A DNA stretch of 61,465 nt from Gulosibacter massiliensis (GTDB lineage: Bacteria; Actinomycetota; Actinomycetes; Actinomycetales; Microbacteriaceae), in NCBI GenBank assembly GCA_945949175.1, contig CAMFDU010000003.1, positions 1 through 61,465 of the forward strand, written 5' to 3'. A program made the translations under genes and the position numbers. Below, piece after piece: positions 9,243 to 17,568 of this stretch. Within the stretch, counting starts at the first letter, position 1. Each line of letters begins with the position of its first letter. The notes under the pieces were generated by a model. The model was not told where the DNA came from, made no database searches, and worked only from the letters and a program-made list of their open reading frames with translations.

Positions 9243-9251
9243 GCTGTTCTC

Positions 9252-10667
9252 CTAGTAACCGAGGTCGGAGGCGGTGAATGCGCCTGCTTCAAGTCGAGAC
9301 TTCATTGCACTGAGGAATCGCGCAGCATCTGCTCCGTCGACGATTCTGTGGTCATATGACAGTGCGAGATAGACCATCGAGCGAATGGCGATCGAGTCGC
9401 CTCCCATGACCACGGGTCGCTTGACGACAATCCCGAGTCCCAGAATCGCGGACTGGGGGAGGAAGACGACCGGAGTGTCGAACAACGCGCCTCGCGACCC
9501 AGTGTTGGTAACTGTGAACGTACCGCCTTGTAATTCATCAGGTGTGAGTTTGTTGCTGCGCGTGCGCTCGGCGAGGTCTGCGATTTCTGCGGCGAGAGAA
9601 GCAATTGTCTTTCCGCCAGCATCTTTCACCACGGGTGTCAGGAGCCCACGCTCAGTGTCGACCGCAATCGAGATGTTTTCGAACGCCGGGTAGACAATGT
9701 CGTCTCCCTGGACCGTGCTATTGATAATCGGAAATGCCTGGAGTGCTTCGACGGACGCCTTAACAAAGAACGGGAGAAAAGTAAGTTTCTGACCGGTCTT
9801 TGCGTGGAAATCCGCCTTAATCTGGTCGCGCAGGTTAGACACCTCGGTCACATCCACCTCGACCACGGTGGTGAGTTGCGCGGTGGACGTCATCGACAAA
9901 ACGGCGCGTTCGGCGATGACCTTGCGGAGTCGCGACATCGGTACGCGGCTTCCGCGAAGGTCCGACGCAGGGACAGCAACGTTGCCGTCGTGGGAAACTG
10001 ACGCGGCCAACGGGGCTGGCACCGAAATCGATGGGTTGACGGCAGGAGCTGCGGGTGTTGCTCGCGTTTCTGCGGCGAGGACATCTTCCTTGCGGATACG
10101 ACCACCAATGCCGGTTCCCACAACACTGCCGAGGTCGACTCCACGATCATGAGCCAACTTGCGCACAATTGGGCTGACGTATGGGTTTCCAAAACGCGGG
10201 GTCGGCGGGACCACGGGGAGAGCCTGGACAACGGGCGCGACCTGAACCGGCGCCGGTGCAACCACGGGAGGCGACACGACGACCGGTTCGGACATCACGG
10301 GAGGAGCGACGACGGGCGGGGGAGAAGCAGGTGCGTTGACGACGGGAACCACCACTGGCTCCGGTGTCTCGGGAACGGACGCCACGGGCTCAGCCGGCGC
10401 GGTGGCAGGTGCGGCGGGGGCAGCCCCGCTTCCCTCGCCGATCCGTGCGAGCGGAGCGCCGACCTCGACCGTTTCGTCTTCTTGAGCAAAAATCTCTTCA
10501 AGGACGCCAGCAACAGGTGACGGGATCTCAGTATCGACCTTGTCCGTTGACACCTCGACAATTGGCTCGTCGACGGCGACCGCGTCTCCGACCTTTTTCA
10601 GCCAGCGAGTAACGGTTCCCTCAGTGACGCTTTCGCCGAGGGCGGGAAGATTGACGTTCGTGCTCAT
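9252..10667 (-). CDS. sucB: 2-oxoacid dehydrogenase E2 component (dihydrolipoamide acyltransferase)
   Basis: 471-residue E2 core that transfers succinyl or acetyl groups from E1 to CoA. Domains in order: one lipoyl domain (1-77) with the lipoylation Lys43 in STDKVDTEIP; a long Ala/Pro/Val linker (80-158); a peripheral-subunit-binding domain (161-196); a second linker; and the catalytic domain from about 240, with the active-site SYDHRIVDG (His440, Asp444). Actinobacterial SucB/DlaT proteins often carry one to three lipoyl domains, so one is at the low end. AAGGAG lies 11 bases before the ATG. E3 (lpdA) is immediately upstream; no E1 gene is in the window, so pyruvate versus 2-oxoglutarate specificity is open. 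The lipB/lipA genes usual here are absent. Confidence 0.95.
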   Translation of the reverse strand: MSTNVNLPALGESVTEGTVTRWLKKVGDAVAVDEPIVEVSTDKVDTEIPSPVAGVLEEIFAQEDETVEVGAPLARIGEGSGAAPAAPATAPAEPVASVPETPEPVVVPVVNAPASPPPVVAPPVMSEPVVVSPPVVAPAPVQVAPVVQALPVVPPTPRFGNPYVSPIVRKLAHDRGVDLGSVVGTGIGGRIRKEDVLAAETRATPAAPAVNPSISVPAPLAASVSHDGNVAVPASDLRGSRVPMSRLRKVIAERAVLSMTSTAQLTTVVEVDVTEVSNLRDQIKADFHAKTGQKLTFLPFFVKASVEALQAFPIINSTVQGDDIVYPAFENISIAVDTERGLLTPVVKDAGGKTIASLAAEIADLAERTRSNKLTPDELQGGTFTVTNTGSRGALFDTPVVFLPQSAILGLGIVVKRPVVMGGDSIAIRSMVYLALSYDHRIVDGADAARFLSAMKSRLEAGAFTASDLGY

Positions 10668-10690
10668 ATTGATACGTTCTCCTTGAACTA

Positions 10691-12064
10691 CTACATCGCG
10701 TGAAGCGGTTTGCCCGCGAGGGCCATGAACGCTTCACCAAGTGCTTCGTTTTGTGTGGGGTGTGCGTGAAGGTGCGGCGCGACGTCTTCGGGGTGAGCTT
10801 CCCAATTGACAATCATCTGAGCCTCACCGAGCAGTTCACCGACCCGCGCGCCAATCATGTGAACCCCAACTACCGGACCGTCAACAACGCGAATGACCTT
10901 GATTGAACCAGCGGTCTCGAGGATGTGGCTCTTGCCGTTGCCGGCGAGGTTGTAGTCGTAGATGGCAATCGCCGCATCGCCGTACTGCTCTTTCGCCGCC
11001 GATTCGGACAAACCAACCGACGCAATTTCAGGCTCGGAATAGGTGACTTTGGGGATATTGACGTCCGACACAACCATTGGGTTCAGTCCGGCAATTTCCT
11101 CGGCAACGAAAATTCCGTGCTGGTATCCGCGGTGTGCGAGTTGAAGACCAGGGACAATGTCGCCGACGGCGTAAACGCCCGGAATGTTGGTCAGCAGTCG
11201 CTCGTTCGTAAGGACGTAACCGCGATCCATCGCAATTCCGACTTCCTCGAATCCGCAATTCGCAGTTTGAGCACCACGACCAATCGCAACGAGCAGGACA
11301 TCCGCGGTCAGGGTTTCTCCACCCTCGAGGGTGACTGTCACGCCGTTGGCGTCCTGGGTTGCGCTTTCGAAACGCACGCCTGTTTTGAATTCGATTCCAC
11401 GTTTGCGGAACGCGCGCTCAAATTGCTTCGAGACGGACTCGTCTTCATTTGGTACGAGACGCGGCAGTCCCTCGACGATGGTGACCTCTGTTCCCCACGA
11501 TCTCCAGACGGACGAGAACTCGACACCGATGACGCCGCCGCCAAGAACAATTGCGCTTTGAGGAACGTAATCAAGTGTGATTGCCTGCTCGGAGGTCAGG
11601 AAACGTCCGCCGATTTCGAGGCCGGGGAGCGTCTTGGCGTAAGAACCCGTCGCGAGCACGACGTTCGTGCCGATAATTCTGGTGTCACCTACCTGGACCG
11701 TGTTCGGCGACGTGAGCGTTCCGTATCCGTCGTAGGTGGTGATTCCTCGGGCTTTGAGAAGGCCTTGGAGTCCCTTGAACTTGGAATCGATGATTCCTTG
11801 ACGATAGACCGAGACCGCGGCTACGTCGATCCCGCCGAGCGTTGCGTCGACGCCGAACTTTGCCGCGTCACGAACACTGTCCGCAACCTCAGCGGCGTGA
11901 AGCAACGCTTTTGTCGGAATGCAGCCGACGTGCAAGCACGTGCCGCCAACCTTGTCTTTTTCAACGAGCGCGACGCTCATCCCCAATTGACTTGCTCTGA
12001 GTGCGGCCGAATAACCGCCACTTCCACCACCAAGAACGACGAGATCTACTGCTACGTCAGCCAC
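10691..12064 (-). CDS. lpdA: Dihydrolipoyl dehydrogenase (E3)
   Basis: 457-residue FAD flavoprotein that re-oxidises dihydrolipoyl groups of E2 proteins with NAD+. It carries the N-terminal FAD loop GGGSGGY, the redox disulfide GGTCLHVGC (Cys43, Cys48), the NAD-binding GGGVIGVEFSS, and the C-terminal catalytic HAHPTQNEAL. I place the start at the GTG giving (M)ADVAVDLVVLGGG because AAGGAG is 5 bases upstream; an ATG 12 codons earlier lacks one. It is 23 bases upstream of sucB and they share an operon. A 386-codon frame on the opposite strand is a shadow. Confidence 0.96.
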   Translation of the reverse strand: MADVAVDLVVLGGGSGGYSAALRASQLGMSVALVEKDKVGGTCLHVGCIPTKALLHAAEVADSVRDAAKFGVDATLGGIDVAAVSVYRQGIIDSKFKGLQGLLKARGITTYDGYGTLTSPNTVQVGDTRIIGTNVVLATGSYAKTLPGLEIGGRFLTSEQAITLDYVPQSAIVLGGGVIGVEFSSVWRSWGTEVTIVEGLPRLVPNEDESVSKQFERAFRKRGIEFKTGVRFESATQDANGVTVTLEGGETLTADVLLVAIGRGAQTANCGFEEVGIAMDRGYVLTNERLLTNIPGVYAVGDIVPGLQLAHRGYQHGIFVAEEIAGLNPMVVSDVNIPKVTYSEPEIASVGLSESAAKEQYGDAAIAIYDYNLAGNGKSHILETAGSIKVIRVVDGPVVGVHMIGARVGELLGEAQMIVNWEAHPEDVAPHLHAHPTQNEALGEAFMALAGKPLHAM

Positions 12065-12139
12065 CGACACTCCTTGAAATTGTGAATGGGACTGGTCCAC
12101 TCGGGAAATGCTGGAACCCAGTGATAACCGACTTCGAGC

Positions 12140-13609
12140 CTACCGCTTGTTGGTGGGACCGTCAGCAAGCCGGCGGACAAGTTCGATAAGAGTTCGCACC
12201 ATCGTTCCTGTTGCGCCCTTCGGAACGAAACCGTAGGGAGCATTAGCGTTGTTTGCTGGACCGGCGATGTCGAGGTGAGCCCAGGGAATACGTTTCCCGT
12301 CAGCGTCGGTTCCGACGAATTCGCGAAGGAAAACACCCCCGATGAGCATCCCTCCCGCGGTGTTACCGATTTTGGAATTTGCGATATCGGCAACATCGCT
12401 CGCAAGAACTGGCAATAGGTATTCGGGAAGTGGCATCGTCCACGATTCTTCGCCGACGGCGTCAGACGCTGACGTCACAGCGGACGTCACGACAGCGTCA
12501 CCCATGACAGCGGCGATCCGATCGCCGAGGGCAACGCGAGCGGCACCCGTGAGCGTTGCCACGTCGATGATGTAGTCGGGGTTTTCCTCGCTCGCGGCGA
12601 CGAGACCATCGGCGAGCACCACTCGTCCCTCGGCGTCGGTGTTTGTCACTTCCACGGTCTTTCCGCCGCGAATCGTGATGACGTCATTCGGTCGAATCGC
12701 GGTGCCCGAGGGCATGTTTTCAGCGATGCATAACCACGCCGTAACCGAGATCGGAATTTTGCGTTCGGCTATCGCTCGCGTAACGGCGAACACAGTCGCA
12801 GCCCCCGTCATGTCGTACTTCATCCCGACCATTGAATTCGCAGGTTTGATTGACAATCCGCCGGTATCGAATGTGATGCCCTTGCCGACGAGCGCAATGT
12901 GACGTTTTGCCCCCTTGGGGGCATATCGAACGATGACGAGGCGTGGCGGTCGGGAGGAGCCGGCACCGATTCCCAGAATGCCCCCGTATTCACCCTTTTC
13001 GAGCGCGTGCTCGTCAAGAACTTCGACACTGAGTTCGGTGGCCTTCGACAGTTCTACAACCCTGCGAGCCAACTCGTCAGGACTGAGAATGTTGGGAACT
13101 TCGGTGACGAGGTCGCGTACCACGCCCACAGCATCGACGCCGGGTCGGATGTCGTCGAGAAGCGGCGCGTGTCGTGATACAAGCGTGAGGTCTGTTACGA
13201 GGGAGGGACCGTCACCGCTCTTGCGGGTCATCGTTTTCAACGAGCCCAACAGCGCACCTTCAACGGTCGCGGTAGCCTCTGCGCTGTTTCGACTGGCGAT
13301 GTTCAGGACCACGTGACCAGAAAGTGATCGGAGCGCCGTCGCAGCCGCGTAGCGCAGGTTTGTGACTCGTCCAGGAGCGGAACCGAACCCGACGAGCGCG
13401 ATCGTACGGTATTCACTCCACTGCGGTGCAGGCAATATCGAAACGGAATCCAATCCGCCGTCAAAGCCAACTCGGCTAATGGCATCGGTCAACCACCGTC
13501 CCAGCTTTCCGCGAACGCCGTGTGTCACGTCACCGCTCGCGTCTTTAGTCGCAACGAGGACTAAAACGTCAGCCGGAACAAGTGAACGAGAGTGGGTTAC
13601 GGAAGTCAT
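12140..13609 (-). CDS. pepA: Leucyl aminopeptidase (M17)
   Basis: 489-residue cytosolic metallo-aminopeptidase that releases N-terminal residues from peptides. The M17 catalytic domain contains VGKGITFDTGGLSIKPA (metal-binding Lys and Asp) and the family signature NTDAEGRVVLADGL. The N-terminal M17 domain covers about residues 1-170. The start MTSVTHS has no ribosome site, but TACGCT lies 6 bases upstream, pointing to a leaderless mRNA. It leads the pepA-lpdA-sucB-DUF4191 group, with 75 bases to lpdA. The same gene order (pepB ... dlaT) is known in mycobacteria. Confidence 0.96.
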   Translation of the reverse strand: MTSVTHSRSLVPADVLVLVATKDASGDVTHGVRGKLGRWLTDAISRVGFDGGLDSVSILPAPQWSEYRTIALVGFGSAPGRVTNLRYAAATALRSLSGHVVLNIASRNSAEATATVEGALLGSLKTMTRKSGDGPSLVTDLTLVSRHAPLLDDIRPGVDAVGVVRDLVTEVPNILSPDELARRVVELSKATELSVEVLDEHALEKGEYGGILGIGAGSSRPPRLVIVRYAPKGAKRHIALVGKGITFDTGGLSIKPANSMVGMKYDMTGAATVFAVTRAIAERKIPISVTAWLCIAENMPSGTAIRPNDVITIRGGKTVEVTNTDAEGRVVLADGLVAASEENPDYIIDVATLTGAARVALGDRIAAVMGDAVVTSAVTSASDAVGEESWTMPLPEYLLPVLASDVADIANSKIGNTAGGMLIGGVFLREFVGTDADGKRIPWAHLDIAGPANNANAPYGFVPKGATGTMVRTLIELVRRLADGPTNKR

Positions 13610-13615
13610 ACACCC

Positions 13616-13621
13616 AGCGTA
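13616..13621 (-). promoter_or_regulatory. Putative -10 element of pepA (leaderless start)
   Basis: TACGCT on the minus strand, exactly 6 bases before the ATG. It fits TAnnnT; no Shine-Dalgarno site intervenes. It is back to back with the PAC2 promoter. Confidence 0.45.
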
Positions 13622-13645
13622 GGCGAGTGGCCCAAGATACCGCCG

Positions 13646-13651
13646 TAGCAT
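13646..13651 (+). promoter_or_regulatory. Putative -10 element of the PAC2 gene (leaderless start)
   Basis: TAGCAT, exactly 6 bases before the ATG at 13658. The intervening GGAGGT looks like a ribosome site but is too close to that ATG (1 base), so it may lie upstream of the transcript start. The alternative is a GTG start at 13664 using GGAGG at 7 bases. Confidence 0.45.
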
Positions 13652-13657
13652 GGAGGT

Positions 13658-14563
13658 ATGAGCGTGGGACGTCTGGTCTATCGAGAGATGGGTATCGATG
13701 TACCCCGCGGTTTGCCGCTCGTGATTCTACTCACCGGGTTCATTGACGCTGGCAGGTCTGTTGCGACGGCGGCGCGGCACCTCATCGACTCCACTACCCA
13801 CGAGCGCGTGTGGGTGTTCGACAACGACGAACTGTTGGATTATCGCGCTCGTCGACCGACATTTACTTTTGAACAGACTCGACTGACTGATTACCGTCCG
13901 CCGGAACTTGTCTTGAGATTGGTCACTGATGAACTTGGAGTCCAGTTCCTGTTGCTGACTGGATACGAGCCTGATTATCGTTGGGAAGCGGCGGCCGAAG
14001 CGGTTGTCACCGCAATCGAAAAATTCGAGACTTCCGAAACAATGTGGGTTCACGCGATTCCAATGCCCGTTCCGCACACTCGACCGGTGGGGATGACCGT
14101 GAGTGGAAATCGCGATGACCTAATCGAACAGTATTCGGTGTGGAAACCGACGACCGAAGTTCCCGGCACGTTCGTTCATCTCGTTGAGTTCATGCTCACC
14201 AAACTCGAGCACCCTGTCGCCGGCTTTGTCCTACTTATTCCTCACTATCTTGCTGACTCTGAATATCCGGCGGGAACTCTTGCCGTCGTCGATGCGATTA
14301 CAACAGGGACGGGAATATCGCTGCAAACCGACGCGTTGAGAGAAACAGGTCGGGAGTTTCTCACGGGAATTGCCGATCAAGTGGCCGACAACGATGAACT
14401 TGCAAAATTGATTACGAATCTGGAAAGTCGTCACGACACGTACATGCTTGATAACCCGACCCCGTCACCGTTTGTCGATGACGATGGACAGTTCCCCAGT
14501 GCCGAGAGCATCGCGACCGAGCTGGAAAACTTCCTCCGAACCCGAGGAACACCGGACGACTAG
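13658..14563 (+). CDS. PAC2-family protein (proteasome assembly chaperone-like)
   Basis: 301-residue soluble protein of the PAC2 superfamily, common in actinobacteria and also called an ATP-grasp-superfamily-associated protein. Typical segments are LPLVILLTGFIDAGRSVATAARHLI at the N-terminus, LLLTGYEPDYRW, and VHAIPMPVPHTRP. Eukaryotic PAC2 helps 20S proteasome assembly, but most Microbacteriaceae have no proteasome and the bacterial role is unknown. The start at 13658 fits a leaderless promoter; a GTG two codons on (13664) is the alternative. Divergent from pepA by 48 bases and followed by sigA after 93 bases, the usual neighbourhood. Confidence 0.88.
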   Translation: MSVGRLVYREMGIDVPRGLPLVILLTGFIDAGRSVATAARHLIDSTTHERVWVFDNDELLDYRARRPTFTFEQTRLTDYRPPELVLRLVTDELGVQFLLLTGYEPDYRWEAAAEAVVTAIEKFETSETMWVHAIPMPVPHTRPVGMTVSGNRDDLIEQYSVWKPTTEVPGTFVHLVEFMLTKLEHPVAGFVLLIPHYLADSEYPAGTLAVVDAITTGTGISLQTDALRETGREFLTGIADQVADNDELAKLITNLESRHDTYMLDNPTPSPFVDDDGQFPSAESIATELENFLRTRGTPDD

Positions 14564-14656
14564 TCGACCGTGATAACCTGTGAATTGAAAGACCCCGAGT
14601 CCGCGGCCTCGCCGATTTGACACGGGGGTTTCTACTGCCCGAAAGAGGAATTCTTC

Positions 14657-16144
14657 ATGGCCAACGCCCTCAGCGCATTCAACCCCTGGCGCAAAAACAA
14701 GACCCAAGACGAGGCTCCGGTGAAGCCCGCTGCGAAGCCCGCTGCGAAGCCAGCTGCGAAGACTCCGGCAAAGCCCGCTGCGAAGCCCGCCGCCAAAGCG
14801 CCTGCGAAGCCTGCGGCAAAAGCACCAGCCAAGTCTCCTGCGAAGCCGGCGGCGAAAACGCCTGCGAGGCCCTCGGCGAAAGCACCTGCAAAGCCGGCTG
14901 CGAAGACTCCTGCAAAGTCCGCCGCGAAGGCCGCTCCGAAGGCGCCCACAAAAAAGGTCGTTGGGGCGACTGCCGGTTCAGAGGAATTGACAATCGATGA
15001 CGTAGAACTGATCGGGGACGAAGAGTTCGATGTCGTCCTCGTGGTTGGCGACGACAACATCATCGAAGTTGAGGACACGAGCGTTCCCGCCTCCGATGAG
15101 GTGATCGAACTCACGGACGAGGAAGCAGAAGACGTCAAGACCGCGCTTGTCGCGACTCTGCCCGCGGACGCGATCCACATTTCTTCAGGTGACGACGAGA
15201 TTCCTTCGGTATCGACAATGATTACGGGTGCCACCGCTGATCCCGTCAAGGACTACCTAAAGCAGATTGGAAAGGTTGCGCTCCTCAACGCTGAACAAGA
15301 AGTCACGCTCGCACTTCGCATCGAGGCGGGATTGTTTGCCGAGGAGAAATGGGCAAAACTTTCTGGAGCCAAGCAGAAGAGCCGGGAAGGTCGTGAATAC
15401 CGCATCATCGCCGACGACGGCGAGCGTGCAAAGCGACACTTGCTCGAAGCTAACCTTCGACTGGTCGTCTCGCTAGCAAAGCGTTACACGGGTCGTGGCA
15501 TGCAGTTTCTTGACCTTATTCAAGAGGGAAACCTCGGTCTAATTCGCGCGGTGGAAAAGTTTGATTACACGAAGGGTTTCAAGTTTTCAACCTACGCAAC
15601 CTGGTGGATTCGCCAAGCAATCACCCGCGCAATGGCCGACCAGGCTCGAACGATTCGTATCCCTGTTCACATGGTCGAGGTCATCAACAAATTGGCTCGA
15701 GTACAGCGTCAGTTACTGCAAGATTTAGGACGCGAGCCGTCCCCTGAGGAACTCGCCCGAGAATTGGACATGACGCCAGAAAAGGTTGTCGAGGTCCAAA
15801 AGTATGGACGCGAGCCCATCTCGCTGCACACTCCTCTCGGAGAAGACGGGGACTCGGAATTCGGAGACCTCATCGAGGACACCGAGGCGATTGTCCCTCT
15901 TGACGCCGTCGCAAATCGAATGTTGCTGGTTGCGTTGGAGTCGGTCCTCGATTCCTTGTCAGAGAGGGAATCCGGCGTAATTCGCATGCGCTATGGGCTC
16001 GGAGACGGAATTCCAAAGACGCTCGATCAAATCGGCGAGACCTTTGGTGTGACCCGCGAGCGTATTCGCCAGATCGAGTCAAAGACCATGACGAAACTGC
16101 GTCACCCATCACGCTCTGTCACCATTCGCGAGTTCCTCGAGTAA
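14657..16144 (+). CDS. sigA: Primary RNA polymerase sigma factor (SigA/HrdB type)
   Basis: 495-residue group 1 sigma factor. Residues 22-100 form a Lys/Ala/Pro-rich histone-H1-like tail; 110-190 is acidic. Region 1.2 starts near [13 protein letters not shown] (195), region 2 holds the core-binding and melting segments up to [20 protein letters not shown] (312-331), region 3 about 340-410, and region 4.2 the helix-turn-helix [20 protein letters not shown] (455-474). AGAGGAA lies before the ATG. Its stop overlaps the murT start by one base (TAATG), so sigA, murT and gatD form one operon. A basic N-terminal extension is known in streptomycete HrdB and relatives. Confidence 0.98.
   Translation: MANALSAFNPWRKNKTQDEAPVKPAAKPAAKPAAKTPAKPAAKPAAKAPAKPAAKAPAKSPAKPAAKTPARPSAKAPAKPAAKTPAKSAAKAAPKAPTKKVVGATAGSEELTIDDVELIGDEEFDVVLVVGDDNIIEVEDTSVPASDEVIELTDEEAEDVKTALVATLPADAIHISSGDDEIPSVSTMITGATADPVKDYLKQIGKVALLNAEQEVTLALRIEAGLFAEEKWAKLSGAKQKSREGREYRIIADDGERAKRHLLEANLRLVVSLAKRYTGRGMQFLDLIQEGNLGLIRAVEKFDYTKGFKFSTYATWWIRQAITRAMADQARTIRIPVHMVEVINKLARVQRQLLQDLGREPSPEELARELDMTPEKVVEVQKYGREPISLHTPLGEDGDSEFGDLIEDTEAIVPLDAVANRMLLVALESVLDSLSERESGVIRMRYGLGDGIPKTLDQIGETFGVTRERIRQIESKTMTKLRHPSRSVTIREFLE
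14720..14956 (+). repeat. In-frame PAAK/APAK repeat tract of sigA
   Basis: About 19 near-tandem codon blocks encoding Ala/Pro-Lys units ([13 protein letters not shown]), built on repeats such as AAGCCCGCTGCG. The protein tract is strongly basic and probably disordered. Repeats of this kind expand and contract by slippage, so its length may vary between strains. Confidence 0.85.
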
Positions 16145-17568
16145 TGACCGAACCGGCGGTCCTTGCAACTGGCGATAGCCACGGACCGAGGTATGGGTTG
16201 CGAGCGATCGCCGCAGTATGGCTCGGAAAATGTGCTGGAACAGTCCTGCGGTTGCTTGGGCGCGAAGGTACGCACGTCCCTGGCCGCATCGCACTCTGGG
16301 TGTGCCCCGAAATCCTTGGCATTGTCGATCGCCCCAACACTGTCATCGTGGTGACGGGTACGAATGGAAAAACCACAACCACCAATCTCCTCGCCGATGC
16401 CCTCGAAGCACTCGGTATGCGGGTTTCCAGCAACCGAGTCGGTTCGAACCTCCGCGACGGCATTGTCGCAGCGCTCATCAACGGCGTCACCGTCTTGGGA
16501 CGATGTCGAAGTGACGTCGCGGTGCTCGAGATGGATGAGCGTTCTGCGCCACGAGTTATCCCGCAATTGGTCCCGGACATACTGGTCTGCACAAATCTCA
16601 CCCGAGATTCGATCAAGCGAAACGCCCACCCCGAATTTGTTTCGTGGATATTGTCGTCCGCGTTAACGTCTGCAACTTCACTTGTGCTCAATGGCGATGA
16701 TCTCATCGCCGCGTCGATCGGCGATGATTCACACCGGCGAGTCTTTTTTGGCGTCGACCCGACGGGGGATGAGGCTCGCCAACCCAGTGGTTCCGCTGTG
16801 GACGCAGCGATTTGTCCACGGTGCGACGACCTACTGGATTGGGATTTTTGGCGTTTTAACCACATCGGTCGCGTTCGTTGCCCAAACTGTGGCTTCACGT
16901 CCCCTCCAGTCGACACGCATGTTTCTTCCCTCGACAACGCGTCCGGATTGAGGTCACTCACTGTCAATGCCGAGACGGTAAAAATTCGACTCGTGAACGA
17001 GAGCGTTGTGAATGTCTACAACGTGGCGGCTGTGGCGGCGACGCTCGGACTGCTTGACGTCGCACCTAGATTGATCGGTTCGGTCGTCGAGTCGCTCACG
17101 CCACCGACGAGCCGTTTTGCCGAGGAAACTGTCGGTGGCGTTCGCCTTATTCGATTGCTCACCAAAGGACTAGTGGGAGTTGCTGTGTCTCGAGCGTTTG
17201 AGCACATCGCGTCTGTACCGGGCAACAAAGTTGTCCTTCTCGCTATCGATGAAACGACCGACCGCTTCGATGGGGTCGAGAACACGGCATGGATTTACGA
17301 CGCGGACTACGAGTTCCTTGCGCAACCCTCGATTAAGGCGATTTACGTCGGGGGCATCCGTCGTCATGATCAGGCGCTCCGACTCGCTTTGGCGGGCGTG
17401 GACCAAGAGAGGATTGTTCTGGTCGAATCGGAAACGCGTGGTGCGGTTCTGGTGCCACTCGACAACGTGGATGTGCTGTTCAATCTCCATAGCAATCACA
17501 ATGCCGAGGTGACGGGCGACAAAGTCCAAAAGACCCTGCGCAAACGCCTGACGGAGAAGATCTCGTGA
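16144..17568 (+). CDS. murT: MurT-like Mur ligase (DUF1727)
   Basis: 474-residue Mur-ligase-family protein, the presumed partner of the next gene. In the known MurT-GatD complex, MurT activates the alpha-carboxyl of D-Glu in lipid II with ATP for amidation. Visible: ATP loop TGTNGKTTTT (71-80), LEMDE (128-132), a Cys4 zinc ribbon (224/227, 246/249) inserted in the central domain, and a C-terminal DUF1727 with TAWIYDADYEFL (381-392), which retains the Asp pair proposed to complete the GatD triad. Compared with my memory of canonical MurT, NLFRDQLDRYGE reads NLTRDSIKRNAHPEF (151-165) and the KNP stretch reads KGL (341-343). Overlaps sigA by 1 base and gatD by 4. Family is sure; the substrate is not. 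Confidence 0.88.
   Translation: MTEPAVLATGDSHGPRYGLRAIAAVWLGKCAGTVLRLLGREGTHVPGRIALWVCPEILGIVDRPNTVIVVTGTNGKTTTTNLLADALEALGMRVSSNRVGSNLRDGIVAALINGVTVLGRCRSDVAVLEMDERSAPRVIPQLVPDILVCTNLTRDSIKRNAHPEFVSWILSSALTSATSLVLNGDDLIAASIGDDSHRRVFFGVDPTGDEARQPSGSAVDAAICPRCDDLLDWDFWRFNHIGRVRCPNCGFTSPPVDTHVSSLDNASGLRSLTVNAETVKIRLVNESVVNVYNVAAVAATLGLLDVAPRLIGSVVESLTPPTSRFAEETVGGVRLIRLLTKGLVGVAVSRAFEHIASVPGNKVVLLAIDETTDRFDGVENTAWIYDADYEFLAQPSIKAIYVGGIRRHDQALRLALAGVDQERIVLVESETRGAVLVPLDNVDVLFNLHSNHNAEVTGDKVQKTLRKRLTEKIS

Noticed and set aside
10925-12085. 386-codon open frame antisense to lpdA
   Set aside because: It lies exactly opposite an intact lpdA, has no recognisable domain or ribosome site, and its composition is that of a codon-bias shadow.
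14632-15249. 205-codon Ala/Gly/Phe-rich frame antisense to the sigA repeats
   Set aside because: Its repetitive sequence is just the complement of the PAAK codons.
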